Shown here piece after piece: positions 62,980 to 64,000 of a DNA stretch of 64,000 nucleotides. The position numbers and the translations under genes are program-made. Numbering within the stretch: the first letter of the stretch is position 1; each line of letters starts with the position of its first letter. The DNA is taken from assembly GCA_020466095.1 (NCBI GenBank), contig CM035807.1:52666752-52730751 (forward strand). The letters run 5' to 3'. This stretch comes from Chlorops oryzae. Its lineage: Eukaryota; Arthropoda; Insecta; Diptera; Chloropidae. The notes beneath the pieces are model-generated. The model had not been told where the DNA came from and did no database searches. It was given only the letters and a program-made list of their open reading frames with translations.

Positions 62980-63147
62980 TCGATATTTTCTTATTTAATG
63001 AGGTGTTACCGAGGTGTTATAGAGAATAACACTTGGCTCTCGTGTTAAGAATTTGTATGGAAAAACACGTATATCACATGATGTTAAAGGCCGCTTAACA
63101 CGAAAGCCTCCTTTAACACGTAAATAACACCATATGGAAACGCACTA
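62980..63147. promoter_or_regulatory. Right TIR and subterminal GTGTTA motifs of H
   Basis: GTGTTA at 63003, 63014 and 63042; TAACAC at 63027, 63096, 63114 and 63125 (in the TIR). Confidence 0.7.
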
Positions 63148-63150
63148 TAA

Positions 63151-64000
63151 GTCCGTTTAGTATGTCCGGAGATAATTGAAATTTACCAAGCATTCTTTTT
63201 TCAAAACTCAAAACAACCTATATCTAAAAAGCTGTTCTACGTTAAAATCTTTTGACTACATATTCGGATTTACCAGAAAATTTTACTAAACATATGAGCA
63301 TCAGATGGTACAGGTTTGAGTTTTCGTGAATTAGTGTAAATGAACAATTTTAGGGTGTCCGGGTGGCGCTTATCCCTTAAACTACCTTGTGAGTTCCTAA
63401 CGCACTACCTTCAGTGCTTATCTAAATAAAAAGTAAAGCTTTAAATTAAAAGCTAGGAGCATAACCCTCCAACCTCTTCAAGGATTGTTTTCGTTTGCTT
63501 CATTAGCCAATTTGAAGCATTGCCTTTATGCAATTATGGTATCTGCTCTGGAGTTGTGGTTTTTGGAACTTTTTGTACACATGTAAATTTGGCGCTTGAA
63601 AGATGTTCTTTCGGAGTAGGCTATTTGAATATTTTGAACTCATCGATAACATAGATAGCGCCACCATTTTTTTTTTCGAGCTTTAGCCCATTATATCCTG
63701 AAACAGAAAACAACTCAATTCACATACCCATCTTCAATCAATTTGATCAGAGAAAACCAAAAGCGATAAATGGTAACGAATGATAAGTACTTAAACATAT
63801 AATGTTGTTTTAATACCCAGCGTTAGCAGGTATATCAGTTTTGTGCGAATTTTGAAATAGTAAGAACTTGACTTTATATATGGGAAAATAAACAAACATA
63901 ACCTAAATAAGGATCGGCAAATGAATCGGCTTAGACATATCTTTATGCGGTCGGTATGTATGTCCGTCCGTCCGTCAGCCCACAAATAGACATTGTGATA
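63151..64000. other. Unassigned right end
   Basis: No credible gene. AATACCC...GGTAT (about 63812-63835) and a TCCG(TCCG)n run near 63962-63977 resemble features often seen at ends of dipteran transposons, but I cannot assign a family. Confidence 0.4.

Larger units (their letters stand above)
60137..63147. mobile_element. H: PIF/Harbinger DNA transposon
   Basis: 3.0 kb with 23-bp terminal inverted repeats (TAGTACGTTTCCATATGG... and its near-exact complement; one mismatch) flanked by TAA (60134-60136, 63148-63150), the family's 3-bp target duplication. It carries two convergent genes, a DDE transposase and a Myb/MADF-like protein, the standard Harbinger pair. GTGTTA/TAACAC motifs crowd both subterminal regions. 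Confidence 0.93.

Noticed and set aside
1..64000. CRISPR arrays, rRNA, tRNA genes or bacterial operons
   Set aside because: No regularly spaced repeat-spacer structure, rRNA-like segment or tRNA cloverleaf noticed; the introns and transposon families are eukaryotic.

Overview
The window looks like an insect genome, most probably a dipteran: AT-rich DNA, Ty3/gypsy retrotransposons of the errantivirus and mdg1/412 types, a Jockey-type LINE and a PIF/Harbinger DNA transposon. No host protein-coding gene, rRNA or tRNA is recognisable. Almost everything is transposon nested in transposon, at many levels and in both orientations, as in pericentromeric heterochromatin or a piRNA-cluster-like locus. 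Elements are labelled here as E1, E2, W, Y, Z (LTR retrotransposons), J (LINE) and H (Harbinger).

Left third (1-17716): two minus-strand copies of E2, E2-A (1-4595, cut by the window edge) and E2-B (6999-15255), each sit at the same point of an older, decayed Ty3/gypsy element Y. The two stretches are successive units of a tandem duplication of about 10.66 kb whose junction is at 5855/5856. E2 has an unusual gene set: a coiled-coil Gag fused to RNase H and integrase (nucleocapsid, protease and RT deleted), running in the same frame into a classical protein tyrosine phosphatase (PTP) domain, then an envelope-like transmembrane remnant and a Ulp1/SENP-type cysteine protease.

Middle and right (18587-60037): the mdg1/412-like element W (LTRs 18587-19062 and 29252-29547 + 59855-60037, target-site duplication CCAT) was invaded twice. 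Z, a minus-strand gypsy element with a SAP-domain Gag (21420-25192, duplication CATC), sits in its gag gene. A tandem array of E1 (29548-59854) sits in its 3' LTR. The E1 array is LTR - 14.0 kb - LTR - 14.0 kb - LTR. Each E1 internal region holds gag (five zinc knuckles), pol, a Jockey-type LINE inserted antisense (duplication CTGCCAATTTC, present in both copies and so older than the tandem duplication), a Ulp1-like protease gene and a 450-bp palindrome. E1 and E2 are relatives: same primer-binding site, same polypurine tract, a start codon directly abutting a splice donor in the leader, and the same extra Ulp1 gene. Only E2 has the PTP.

Right end (60137-63147): a complete PIF/Harbinger element with 23-bp terminal inverted repeats, TAA duplication, a transposase gene damaged by stop codons and an apparently intact four-exon Myb/MADF-like gene. 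The remaining 850 bases hold nothing I can assign.

Most coding regions carry stops or frameshifts. The intact reading frames are LINE ORF1 (both copies), LINE ORF2 (second copy), the Harbinger Myb-like gene and some small ORFs of W. The strongest biological candidate is the gypsy-like lineage that carries a tyrosine phosphatase and a SUMO-protease-like gene.
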